Source: Microbacterium bovistercoris
Lineage (GTDB): Bacteria; Actinomycetota; Actinomycetes; Actinomycetales; Microbacteriaceae
Reading direction: 5' to 3'
Assembly (NCBI RefSeq): GCF_003387575.1
Contig: NZ_QUAB01000011.1
Span: 1 to 58,595 of the forward strand
Length of the DNA: 58,595 nt
Shown: positions 1 through 8,601 of the stretch, piece by piece
Position numbering within the stretch: the stretch's first letter is position 1
Layout of the letters: every line of letters begins with the position of its first letter
Notes under the pieces: model-generated
Seen by the model: the letters and a program-made list of their open reading frames with translations, nothing else
Told to the model about the DNA's origin: nothing
The model's database searches: none
Program-made: the position numbers and the translations under genes

Positions 1-658
1 CCGACCAGTCGCCGCGCGCGACCGCGGGCGCCTCGACGCCGGCGGCGGCGAGCGCGTCGCGCCAGCCGCGCTCGCGCTCGGCTGCCGCGTACGAGCCGGC
101 GGGACCGGCGAGGTGATGCACGACGGAATGCCCGGCGGCGAGCAGGTACTCGGTCGCGGCACTGGCGCCGGCGGCGTGATCGGTGCCGACGATCGTGAAG
201 CGATCATCCGGCGGGGAGTCCACGACGACCAGCCGGAGCCCGGCGGACGCAGCATCGCGGGCGAGCGCCGTGGCCTCGTTCAGCACGACCGCACCGTCGA
301 CGCCCTGATCGTGCAGCCGGTCGAAGGCCGCCGCGATGTCGCCGTCGGCACCGAGGGTCACGACCGTGAGGGCGTACCCGCGGGACGCCGCGGCCTCGGC
401 CACCGCCTGCAGCATCCGGGAGTTGCCGACCGTGGCCAGGGTCTGCGCGACGAGCCCGAGCGTGTGGGTGCGGCCAGTGCGCAGGGCGCGTGCTGCCCGG
501 TTCGGGCGGTATCCGAGTTCGGCCATCGCCAGCTCGACCCGCGCCCGGGTGTCGGGGTCGACCTTCGGGCTGTCGTTGGCGACGCGCGACACGGTCTGCC
601 CGGAGACCCCGGCGCGGGCGGCGACCATCGCCATCGATACGCGTCTCTGCTCGGTCAT
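1..658 (-). CDS. LacI-family transcriptional regulator (3' end outside the window)
   Basis: The minus-strand frame opens at ATG 658 and runs off the left edge, giving about 219 residues. The N-terminus has a LacI helix-turn-helix (VAARAGVSGQTVSRVANDSP, about residues 11-30), followed by the hinge region and the first part of a periplasmic-binding-like sugar sensor (for example TLGLVAQTL). It is divergent from galT-galK with only 57 bp between the starts, so it is probably the local repressor of the galactose genes and of itself. Two repeated dyad-like sites lie between the starts. The effector is unknown; a galactoside is an inference from context. The C-terminal third of the sensor is not visible. 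Confidence 0.9.
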   Translation of the reverse strand, partial: MTEQRRVSMAMVAARAGVSGQTVSRVANDSPKVDPDTRARVELAMAELGYRPNRAARALRTGRTHTLGLVAQTLATVGNSRMLQAVAEAAASRGYALTVVTLGADGDIAAAFDRLHDQGVDGAVVLNEATALARDAASAGLRLVVVDSPPDDRFTIVGTDHAAGASAATEYLLAAGHSVVHHLAGPAGSYAAAERERGWRDALAAAGVEAPAVARGDWS

Positions 659-678
659 CCGGTTCCTCTCCCGTTGAA

Positions 679-722
679 TGTTGACGTTACCACGGGGGCG
701 CGCTACCGTGTTGACGTGAACA
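679..722. promoter_or_regulatory. Two candidate LacI operators between the regulator and galT
   Basis: TGTTGACGTTACCA (679-692) and TGTTGACGTGAACA (709-722) are near-identical 14-mers spaced exactly 30 bp apart. Each approximates the palindrome TGTTGACGTCAACA. The second covers the proposed galT start codon at 716, so occupancy should block galT directly. Operator function is inferred from position and symmetry. Confidence 0.6.
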
Positions 723-1861
723 TCCGCACTCTCGGCGCCGGCGTCATCGCGCGCGACACCCGCCTCGCAGACGGCCGCGAGCTGATCTACTACGACGACC
801 CGGGCACGACGCTGCCGGCCGAGCGCAGCATCGACGCCCGCGACCTCGACCCGCGCCCCGAGACCGCGACCATGCGGCAGGACGTGCTCACCGGCGACTG
901 GATCACCTTCGCCACCAAGCGCCAGAACCGCGTGCTGATGCCCGGCGCCGACGCGGACCCGCTCGCCCCGCAGACCCCGACGAACCCCTCCGAGGTGCCG
1001 TCGCTCTACGACGTGGCGGTGTTCGAGAACCGCTCCCCCGCGTTCGGTCCCGCCCTGGCATCCGCGTCCGGTGGCGCGCCCGCGGCGATCGATCCGCCGC
1101 AGGGTCTCGACGACCTGACCGCGATCGGCATCGGCCGCTCGCGCACCAGCATCGGACGGTGCGAGGTGGTCTGCTTCAGCCCCGAGCACGCAGGCTCGTT
1201 CGGCACGCTGTCGCCCGTGCGGGCCCGCACCGTCATCGAGGCCTGGGCCGACCGCACCGCCGCCCTGTCCGCCCTGCCCGGCATCGAGCAGGTGTTCCCG
1301 TTCGAGAACCGCGGCGAGGCCATCGGCGTCTCGCTGCCGCATCCGCACGGACAGATCTACTCCTACCCGTACGTGACGCCGCGCACGCAGCGGCTGCTCG
1401 AGGTCGCTTCGCCCGATCTGTTCGCGCGCATCCTCGAGTCCGAACAGGCGTCGTCGCGCGTCGTGCTGCAGGGCGAGCACTGGACCGCGTTCGTGCCCTT
1501 CGCCGCGCGCTGGCCGCTCGAGGTGCAGCTGATGCCGCACCGGCACGCCGCCGACTTCTCAGAATTGACCGCCGCAGAGCGCGATGAACTCGCCCCGCTC
1601 TACCTGCACCTGCTGCGCGGCGTCGACGCCCTCTACTCGTCGCCGACGCCGTACATCGCCGCGTGGCACCAGGCCCCGGTGCACGTCGGCCGCGATGCCG
1701 TCCGGATGCGGCTCGAGCTGACGAGCCCGCGCCGCGCCGCCGACAAGCTGAAGTTCCTCGCCGGATCCGAGGCCGCGATGTCGGCCTGGACCGCGGAGAT
1801 CCTCCCCGAGGATGCCGCCGCGCGCTTGCGCGACGCGATCGCCTCGGTCCCCGCCCCCTGA
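716..1861 (+). CDS. galT: Galactose-1-phosphate uridylyltransferase
   Basis: GalT transfers UMP from UDP-glucose to galactose-1-phosphate in the Leloir pathway in the cytoplasm. The 381-residue product has the expected start (TRLADGRELIYYDDP), the catalytic HPH motif in SLPHPHGQIYSYPYV at about residue 208, and the later HRHAADF histidines. The same frame stays open upstream to 113, but that stretch is antisense to the LacI gene and has no GalT similarity, so the GTG at 716 is chosen. galK follows 99 bp downstream on the same strand. The start overlaps a candidate operator. Length is normal for actinobacterial GalT. Confidence 0.93.
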   Translation: MNIRTLGAGVIARDTRLADGRELIYYDDPGTTLPAERSIDARDLDPRPETATMRQDVLTGDWITFATKRQNRVLMPGADADPLAPQTPTNPSEVPSLYDVAVFENRSPAFGPALASASGGAPAAIDPPQGLDDLTAIGIGRSRTSIGRCEVVCFSPEHAGSFGTLSPVRARTVIEAWADRTAALSALPGIEQVFPFENRGEAIGVSLPHPHGQIYSYPYVTPRTQRLLEVASPDLFARILESEQASSRVVLQGEHWTAFVPFAARWPLEVQLMPHRHAADFSELTAAERDELAPLYLHLLRGVDALYSSPTPYIAAWHQAPVHVGRDAVRMRLELTSPRRAADKLKFLAGSEAAMSAWTAEILPEDAAARLRDAIASVPAP

Positions 1862-1873
1862 CCCACGCCCGAC

Positions 1874-1939
1874 GTCGCAGAAATACCGGATGTCGCAGAC
1901 TCTCCCGCGTCCCGCTGCGACATCGAGTACTTCTGCGAC
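1874..1939. repeat. Inverted repeat C between galT and galK
   Basis: Two 25-nt arms (1874-1898 and 1915-1939) match at 22 of 25 positions around a 16-nt loop. Each arm itself contains GTCGCAG twice, at its start and end. The element lies inside an apparent operon and has no T-tract after it, so it looks like a stable mRNA hairpin or a dispersed repeat rather than a simple terminator. No second copy is seen in this window. Confidence 0.75.
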
Positions 1940-1960
1940 TTGACGCACTTGGAGAACCTC

Positions 1961-3127
<1,167 letters not shown>

Positions 3128-3149
3128 TCGAGCCCGCCTCTGCCTCTCG

Positions 3150-3215
3150 CTGTTCCGGTCTCACTCGTTGCGGGTGCCTTCGCCCCCTCACCCGCAACCG
3201 CTGAGACCGGAACAG
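3150..3215. repeat. Family A palindrome, copy 1 (forward polarity)
   Basis: The left arm begins CTGTTCCGGTCTCACTCG and the right arm ends CGCTGAGACCGGAACAG. The inner stem is TTGCGGGTG/CACCCGCAA. The ACTCG/GCGGT segment between outer and inner stems does not pair. It lies between galK and the acetyltransferase gene. No T-tract follows. Confidence 0.85.
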
Positions 3216-3242
3216 AGCGGCAACGGATCGTAGGATGGCCGG

Positions 3243-3764
3243 ATGCTGATCCGCCCCGCCACCCCCGACGACGCGCACGGCATCGCGGTGGTCCACGTGC
3301 GGTCGTGGCAGGCGGCCTATCGCGGGCTGCTGCCCCAGCCGGTGCTCGACGACCTGTCGGTCACCGAGCGGGCGAAGGGCTGGCGGCGCCTGCTGGAGCC
3401 ACATCGGCGCGCAGACGGCCCGACCTCCCGCACGATCGTCGCCGAGGTCGACGGCCGCGTGCTGGGCTGGGCGTCGTTCGGCGATCCGCGCGAGGACGAG
3501 ATCGCGGATGCCGGTGAGCTGTGGGGCATCTACGCCCATCCGGACTCCTTCGGGACCGGCGTCGGACACGCCCTGATCGCCGCCGTCGAGCAGGCGCTGC
3601 AGGCTGACGGGCATCCGGTCGCCTATCTCTGGGTGCTGGACGGCAACGAGCGCGCCGCGACGTTCTACGAGCGGCACGGCTGGATCGCGGACGGCGCGAC
3701 GAAGGTCGAGGAGCGCCCGCACCTGCGACTCTTCGAGCGCCGCCGCGTCAAGCGACTGATCTGA
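3243..3764 (+). CDS. GNAT family N-acetyltransferase
   Basis: A 173-residue single-domain acetyl-CoA-dependent acyltransferase. It starts with the typical LIRPATPDDAHGIAVVHVRS strand-helix. Motif A follows (LWGIYAHPDSFGTGVGHALI, about residues 93-112), where the Q/R-x-x-G-x-G/A pyrophosphate loop is FGTGVG. It ends with the motif-B region ALQADGHPVAYLWVLDGNERAATFYERHGW. The substrate cannot be told from sequence; relatives act on small metabolites, antibiotics or protein termini. It is flanked by a family A palindrome upstream and a family B palindrome downstream and is probably monocistronic. Confidence 0.85.
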   Translation: MLIRPATPDDAHGIAVVHVRSWQAAYRGLLPQPVLDDLSVTERAKGWRRLLEPHRRADGPTSRTIVAEVDGRVLGWASFGDPREDEIADAGELWGIYAHPDSFGTGVGHALIAAVEQALQADGHPVAYLWVLDGNERAATFYERHGWIADGATKVEERPHLRLFERRRVKRLI

Positions 3765-3837
3765 CCCAAAGCCTCTCTCCGATCGGCACTTCGGTCCCGA
3801 CTGCGACTCACCCTCCACAGATATCCGATTTCCTTCC

Positions 3838-3899
3838 GCTCCGGTCGCTCAATTAGCCAGTACGACCCCGGAAACACTGGGCAACTGGGCGACCGGAGC
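3838..3899. repeat. Family B palindrome, copy 1
   Basis: The arms at 3838-3861 and 3876-3899 match at 20 of 24 positions around a 14-nt loop. The outer stem GCTCCGGTC/GACCGGAGC is identical to that of family A, but the inside (GCTCAATTAGCCAGT and its partner) differs. It lies about 70 bp upstream of the DUF559 nuclease-like gene. Confidence 0.85.
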
Positions 3900-3969
3900 A
3901 GCGTGAGTGGAGCAGGGAGGCTGTGGAGAACCGATTCTCGAGTGGGCCCGTCATGGCACGTTGGCCGAC

Positions 3970-4977
3970 ATGACCGCACGGCGCCCACTCTCCCCCTCTC
4001 TCGACACGCGCTTCACCACCGCCGCGGCAATCGATCACGGCACCGGTAGACATCGCCTCCGTGCTGCCGACCTCGATGCGCCGTTCTACGGAGTGCGCGC
4101 ACTCGTCGATCGAGCAGTCGAGGCCGATCCCGAAGCCGATCCGTATGCCCTCCAGGCGGCGCAGCGCCGCGACCGGGTTCGGGATCTGGCACCCCGGCTC
4201 CTGCCGGATCAGTTCGTCAGCCACGAATCAGCTGCTGCGATGCATCGCGCACCATTACCGCTCGAATTTCAGAACGACCAGGTGGCCGACCTCGCTCACG
4301 CGCCGGTGCACGTCAGTGCCGTCGGAGCCGGGCCGATACCCCGCGGGGAAGGCGTGCACGGGCATCGTGACCGCAAGGGACTCGCGGACGTCGTCGAGAT
4401 CGACGGGATCGCGGTGACCTCGCCGGCCAGCACTTGGGCTTCCCTCGGTCACCTCCCTCTCGCCGACCTGGTCGCGGTCGGTGACCACTTCTGTCGAGTG
4501 TGGCGCGAGGGACGCGGACGCCCCGACGTCGGTAGGGCTCCGATCGCGACGGTCGGCGATCTGCGCCGCGCGATCACGGCGGGGCGCCGGGTCGGCATCG
4601 TGCGGCTGCGCGAGGCCGTCGAGCTGGTGCGGGAGGATGCCTGGTCACCCCGTGAATCCGCCGTCCGTGTCGTGCTGTGGCAGTGGGGCCTTCCCGAACC
4701 GGCGCTGAACGTGGACATCTTCCACGTGGGGCGGTTCCTCGGATGCGTCGACCTCGCCTACCCCGATCTGAAGATCGCGATCGAGTACCAGAGCGTCCTG
4801 CACACGGAGCGGTATGCGAAAGATGTCGAGAGATTCGACGCTCTTCGCGCCGCGGGTTGGATCGTCATCGAGGTGACAGCCGAGCTTCTGCAGCATCCGA
4901 AGCAGCTCGCGTACCGTGTCCGCCGCGCGATCGAAGCCCGCCGCCCGGGCCGATCGCTGTTCCGGTCGCGCAGTTGA
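3970..4977 (+). CDS. AbiEi-like N-terminal / DUF559 (Vsr-like) endonuclease-domain protein
   Basis: 335 residues. The N-terminal half resembles the AbiEi-antitoxin-like region common in Microbacteriaceae proteins of this class (DAPFYGVRALV; SHESAAAMHRAPLP). The C-terminal about 100 residues are a PD-(D/E)xK-type, very-short-patch-repair-like domain: RESAVRVVL, then CVDLAYPDLKIAIEYQS with the expected Asp and Glu, then GWIVIEVTAELL. After EYQ it reads SVLHTERYAKDVERF, shorter than the usual GDHHRTDRRQW stretch, so activity is uncertain. ATG 3970 fits the family N-terminus. The last residues (about GRSLFRSRS) are encoded inside palindrome B2. Two further family B copies lie within 140 bp, one on each side. 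The role is unknown. Confidence 0.75.
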   Translation: MTARRPLSPSLDTRFTTAAAIDHGTGRHRLRAADLDAPFYGVRALVDRAVEADPEADPYALQAAQRRDRVRDLAPRLLPDQFVSHESAAAMHRAPLPLEFQNDQVADLAHAPVHVSAVGAGPIPRGEGVHGHRDRKGLADVVEIDGIAVTSPASTWASLGHLPLADLVAVGDHFCRVWREGRGRPDVGRAPIATVGDLRRAITAGRRVGIVRLREAVELVREDAWSPRESAVRVVLWQWGLPEPALNVDIFHVGRFLGCVDLAYPDLKIAIEYQSVLHTERYAKDVERFDALRAAGWIVIEVTAELLQHPKQLAYRVRRAIEARRPGRSLFRSRS

Positions 4978-5021
4978 CCAGTCCCGGGGCCGTTCGACTA
5001 GCAAAGCGAGCGACCGGAGCA
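4958..5021. repeat. Family B palindrome, copy 2 (overlaps the 3' end of the nuclease-like gene)
   Basis: The left arm TGTTCCGGTCGCGCAGTT starts inside the preceding coding sequence and contains its TGA stop. The right arm ends AGCGAGCGACCGGAGCA. The outer stem is the shared TCCGGTCGC type. It is followed after 13 nt by copy 3 in tandem. Confidence 0.85.
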
Positions 5022-5034
5022 GAGTACCGACATC

Positions 5035-5096
5035 GCTCCGGTCGCTCGATTGGCTAGTCCCGAAGCGCTCGCACTAGCAAAGTGAGCGACCGGAGC
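5035..5096. repeat. Family B palindrome, copy 3
   Basis: The left arm is GCTCCGGTCGCTCGATTGGC and the right arm is AAAGTGAGCGACCGGAGC, with a central CTAGT/ACTAG pair. Copies 2 and 3 share CACTAGCAAAG/GACTAGCAAAG right arms, so they are closer to each other than to copy 1. It lies between the nuclease-like gene and the convergent GPH symporter gene. Confidence 0.85.
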
Positions 5097-5116
5097 AGGG
5101 GGCGAAGCCGCACCGG

Positions 5117-6454
5117 TCAGGCGGCCGGGCGCCCGGCGTCGGATGTGCGGATCGGGTAGAGCCAGAAGCACAGCCAGGCCAGGGCCGTGAACCCCAGCGG
5201 CACGACCGCGAGCATGATGCGCACGGCGCCGTCGACCGACGCCGGCTGGGCATCACCGAGCGAGGCGTCGAACCCCGATGCGGTCAGCACCCAGGCCGCG
5301 ACGACCGCCTGCAGCACCACCGAGCCGCGCACCACGAAGCCGTTCACTCCGAAGTACACACCCTCACGCCGATGCCCTGTGCGGGCCGCGTCATCGTCGA
5401 TGATCTGTCCGAGCATGATCTCGAGCAGCTGAAGCAGTCCTCCGACGCCGACACCGACCGCCAGGCCGACCAGCGCAGCCCCGAGCACCGAGGACGGCCA
5501 CAGGAAGCACAGCACCGCGATCCCGAAGATCGCGACGCCGACGAGCACGGCGGTGCGCGGCGAGGTGCGCCGCACGAAGGCGCTCCACCCGATGATCGAT
5601 GGGATGGCCGCCGCGAAGATCGCCCCGAGCAGGATGCTCGCCTCGCCCTCGGCCGCGTGCAATGAATACCGCACGTAGAACGGGATCGCCGCGATGATGA
5701 TCGCGACCGAGGTCTGCACCATCAGCGAGCCCAGCACGTACGGCACGAAAGCGCGGTTCGCGAAGGTGTACCGCAGCTGGTCGCGCCAGGACATCTCCGC
5801 ATGCACAGACGGCGACGAAGACCGCTCCACCATTCCCCCGACGAACGACCACGTCAGAACGCCGAGACACACCGCACCGAGGATGAGCGCCATCGCGGGC
5901 CAGCCCAGCGACCCGTAGATCGTCGGGGCGATCGCGGTGCCGAGCACCATGCCGAGGATGCCGAAGATCTGCCGAGGCACGTTCCCCGAGGCTCGCTCCG
6001 CGGTGGTGCGGAAGATCTCGGGGAACAGCGCGGACACGTTCAGCACGACCACGACGAACGCCACGTCGTACACCGCGACGATCACGATGAACCAGGCGAT
6101 CAGCCCGCCGACCGGCAGCGCCGGCGGCATCCAGATCAGGGCGAAAGCGACCACGAGCGGCACGATCCCGAGCCCGATCCACGGCACGCGTCGCCCCCAG
6201 GGGGTGCGCATCCGATCGGACAGCGCCCCGACCACGGGATTCAGCACCGCGTTCAGGATGCCGTGCGCGATCATCGCCACCGCGACCCATGCCGCGGGCA
6301 CACCGAGGTGCGCGACGTAGAAGTACACGACGAACGCCGAGAACGTCTGAGACATCAGCTGGATCGGGAAGCCGGATGCTCCGAAGGCGATGCTCTGCGC
6401 GCGCGCCGGTGCGCCGTCGAGACGGCGGTCGCGGATGCCGGTGACGAGGGTCAT
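5117..6454 (-). CDS. GPH-family (MelB-like) sugar:cation symporter, MFS
   Basis: A 445-residue inner-membrane carrier with about 12 hydrophobic segments. The early motif ALSDRMRTPWGRRVPWIGLG (about residues 77-96) is the glycoside-pentoside-hexuronide family loop (D-x-x-R-x-x-x-G-R-x-R-P/W). It probably imports a glycoside or hexuronide with a cation. The start ATG 6454 overlaps the stop of the deacetylase gene by 4 nt, so it is translationally coupled to it. It is the last gene of the ROK-deacetylase-symporter operon. The substrate is not readable; context suggests an amino- or acetylated sugar. Confidence 0.85.
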   Translation of the reverse strand: MTLVTGIRDRRLDGAPARAQSIAFGASGFPIQLMSQTFSAFVVYFYVAHLGVPAAWVAVAMIAHGILNAVLNPVVGALSDRMRTPWGRRVPWIGLGIVPLVVAFALIWMPPALPVGGLIAWFIVIVAVYDVAFVVVVLNVSALFPEIFRTTAERASGNVPRQIFGILGMVLGTAIAPTIYGSLGWPAMALILGAVCLGVLTWSFVGGMVERSSSPSVHAEMSWRDQLRYTFANRAFVPYVLGSLMVQTSVAIIIAAIPFYVRYSLHAAEGEASILLGAIFAAAIPSIIGWSAFVRRTSPRTAVLVGVAIFGIAVLCFLWPSSVLGAALVGLAVGVGVGGLLQLLEIMLGQIIDDDAARTGHRREGVYFGVNGFVVRGSVVLQAVVAAWVLTASGFDASLGDAQPASVDGAVRIMLAVVPLGFTALAWLCFWLYPIRTSDAGRPAA

Positions 6455-7365
6455 GCCCGCTGCACGTCCCTCAGATCGCGCCAGCCCACCCGCACCAGGC
6501 CCTCGTCGGCGATCACCGCGGCGACCGCCGGGTCGGCGAGCAGCCGCAGCTCATGCCCGCGCTTGGGCGCCGCATAGTCGACCGTCGCGCGCAGCTCGTC
6601 GTCATCGACCATCGGATGCAGGAAGATCTCTGTCACTCCCGTCGGCACGGCCCGCAGCAGCTCCAGAAAACCGGAGAGCACCTGCTCGTAGGTCTCCTCG
6701 TCGTCGGTGCCCTCGCCGGCCAGTTCGAAGGGGTGCGTCCAGGTGCGATCCGGGATGACCACCCCCGCGGCATCCGCGGCGGCCGCCGCCTGGTCGATCA
6801 GCGGCTGCATGACCGGATCCGCCTCGAGGCCCGTGCCGTAACGCGGCAGCCGGAACGGCAGCCCGTGCGCGGCGGCGAGCGGCAGCACCTGCGCGAGGAA
6901 GTCGCGCCCTGTTTCGAGCCCGTAGACCGAGCCCATGTGGTTGTCGAGGTGCGTGACGTCGATGCCGGCGGCGAGCGCCGCCTCGAGCTGGGCGGCGAGC
7001 TCGGCCGCGACGTCCGCCTCAGTCGCCTGCTGCTCCACCTCGAGGCAGGTGTGCGGGAAGTATCCGTCGGTGTCCGTGAGCGAGGTGCTGCTGCCGGTGA
7101 GCGGGCGCCACCGGTACCCGCTCCATTCGCTGGTCAGCACGAGGTGCACCCCGATGTCGAGGTCGGTGCGGGATGCCGCGAACGCGGCGGCGTCCGGTGC
7201 CCAGGCGCACGGCATCATCAGGGTGGTCGAGTCGAGGTGTCCCGTCGAGAGCAGGCCGGTGATGGCCCGGTTCGCGGCTCGGCACATGCCGAAGTCGTCG
7301 GCGTTGAGGATGATCGCCCTGGCGCCGGCGGGCAGGCCGAGGCGATCGGTGAGAGGTACGGGCAT
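6451..7365 (-). CDS. ChbG/YdjC-type carbohydrate deacetylase
   Basis: 304 residues of the YdjC/ChbG family, metal-dependent enzymes that remove acetyl groups from oligosaccharides such as diacetylchitobiose. The metal-binding start ILNADDFGMCRAANRAI (about residues 19-35) and later HLDNHMG and IFLHPM histidines are present. It lies between a ROK regulator (5-nt gap) and a sugar symporter (4-nt overlap), so the operon probably senses, imports and deacetylates one N-acetylated saccharide. Whether it also serves the nearby polysaccharide locus, for example N-acetylgalactosamine units, is inference. The start has AGAG 4-7 nt upstream. Confidence 0.85.
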   Translation of the reverse strand: MPVPLTDRLGLPAGARAIILNADDFGMCRAANRAITGLLSTGHLDSTTLMMPCAWAPDAAAFAASRTDLDIGVHLVLTSEWSGYRWRPLTGSSTSLTDTDGYFPHTCLEVEQQATEADVAAELAAQLEAALAAGIDVTHLDNHMGSVYGLETGRDFLAQVLPLAAAHGLPFRLPRYGTGLEADPVMQPLIDQAAAAADAAGVVIPDRTWTHPFELAGEGTDDEETYEQVLSGFLELLRAVPTGVTEIFLHPMVDDDELRATVDYAAPKRGHELRLLADPAVAAVIADEGLVRVGWRDLRDVQRA

Positions 7366-7370
7366 GATCT

Positions 7371-8507
7371 CTACGTTCTGCTGGATGCGGGTGTGACGAT
7401 GCGGGTGAACAGGGTGGCACGCAGGGCCTCGGTCGCCTGGGAGACAGCCCCGACCAGCGGGGCCTCCGCGCCGAAGGCGGACAGCGCGAACGACAGCGGC
7501 AGCTGCGCGTCGAACTCCTCGGCGGCGCCACGCACGGCCTCGAAGAGCACCGGGTGTGCGGCGTCGCCGGCGAGCACGATCAGCCCGGGGTCCATCACCA
7601 GCGTGATCGACCCGGCGATGAGCACCAGCCGGCGGGCGATCTCCGCAGCCATGACACGCGCGCTCTCGTCGCCGGATGCCGCGGCCTCGAGATGGGCCGG
7701 GAGCGGCAGCGACGAGTCGCGGCCGGCCACCAGCGCCAGATCGGCGGTGACCGCGTGTCCCAGCACCGGCGCCCCGACCGGCAGCGGCGTCTGCGGTAGG
7801 TAGTTGATCTCACCGGCGATGCCGGAGACGCCGCGGTGCAGTGCGCCGTCCACGATGTAGGCGGCTCCGAGTCCGTCGTCGAGCAGCAGCAGCGCGAAGC
7901 CCTGCTGCTCGGCGCCGACCGGTCCGGACAGCTCGGCGAGCGCCGCGAGGTTCACGTCGTTCTCGATGCGCACGGGGCAGCCGAGCCGCTCGGCGAGCGC
8001 AGCGCGGAAGGCTCCGCCGTCCGGGCCCTGGTCGTCACGGATCTCGCCGTCTGCGCGCACGATCCCGGGCACGGCGACGACCGCGACCAGCACCGGCGCG
8101 GTCGTCGTCGCGCGGCACTCGTCCAGCAGCGCGGCGATCGCCTCGACGCGATCGCCCACGACCGGCAGGGGGCCGTGCGCCTCGGCGCGGATCGCCCCGG
8201 TGGCATCGAGCAGGACCACATGGATGTCGTGATGATCGATGTGGATCGCGGCGGCGACACCCAGCCGCGGGTTCAGTCCGACGCGGGTCGCTGCGGGTCC
8301 CTTGGTGGCGCGTTCCACCCCGGCGGATGCCACGGCGTCGCGCGATTCCAGCATCCGCAGCACCTGCGTGACGGCCGTGCGCGACAGCCCGGTCTCGGTC
8401 ATCAGCTCGGCCCTGGTGAGCGCGCCCCGTCTGGCGAGCGCCTCCAGGATCGCGCGTGCGTTCATCGTCCGCAGCAGGGTCTGGGGGCCTGCAAGAGGTC
8501 TGGTCAA
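7371..8507 (-). CDS. ROK-family transcriptional regulator
   Basis: 378 residues. An N-terminal winged helix (LTRAELMTETGLSRTAVTQVLRML, about residues 30-53) is fused to a ROK sugar-kinase-like sensor domain (GLGAAYIVDGALHRGVSGIAGEI). The cysteine zinc motif usual in ROK proteins after the GxxGE region is missing, so sugar-linked allostery may be altered. TTG 8507 is chosen: GAGG lies 7 nt upstream and the resulting start LTRPLAGPQTLLRTMNARAI matches the family. The first ATG (8465) would cut into the helix-turn-helix lead. It is divergent from the esterase gene with 94 bp between and heads the operon with the deacetylase and symporter. Confidence 0.85.
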   Translation of the reverse strand: MTRPLAGPQTLLRTMNARAILEALARRGALTRAELMTETGLSRTAVTQVLRMLESRDAVASAGVERATKGPAATRVGLNPRLGVAAAIHIDHHDIHVVLLDATGAIRAEAHGPLPVVGDRVEAIAALLDECRATTTAPVLVAVVAVPGIVRADGEIRDDQGPDGGAFRAALAERLGCPVRIENDVNLAALAELSGPVGAEQQGFALLLLDDGLGAAYIVDGALHRGVSGIAGEINYLPQTPLPVGAPVLGHAVTADLALVAGRDSSLPLPAHLEAAASGDESARVMAAEIARRLVLIAGSITLVMDPGLIVLAGDAAHPVLFEAVRGAAEEFDAQLPLSFALSAFGAEAPLVGAVSQATEALRATLFTRIVTPASSRT

Positions 8508-8601
8508 CGTGCATCCTCGCGTTTCGTCCGGAACAGTCTGGCACAGCCCCTCGGATGCCGCGACACTTCGCGTCGTACTCGGGCGCGGGATACTGGAGGC
8601 G

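Noticed and set aside
113..715. Upstream extension of galT to 113
   Set aside because: The extra residues have no GalT similarity and run antisense to the intact N-terminal part of a LacI regulator.
3907..3969. Longer start for the nuclease-like protein
   Set aside because: The extra residues do not resemble family N-termini, whereas ATG 3970 gives the typical MTARRPLSPSLDTRF start.
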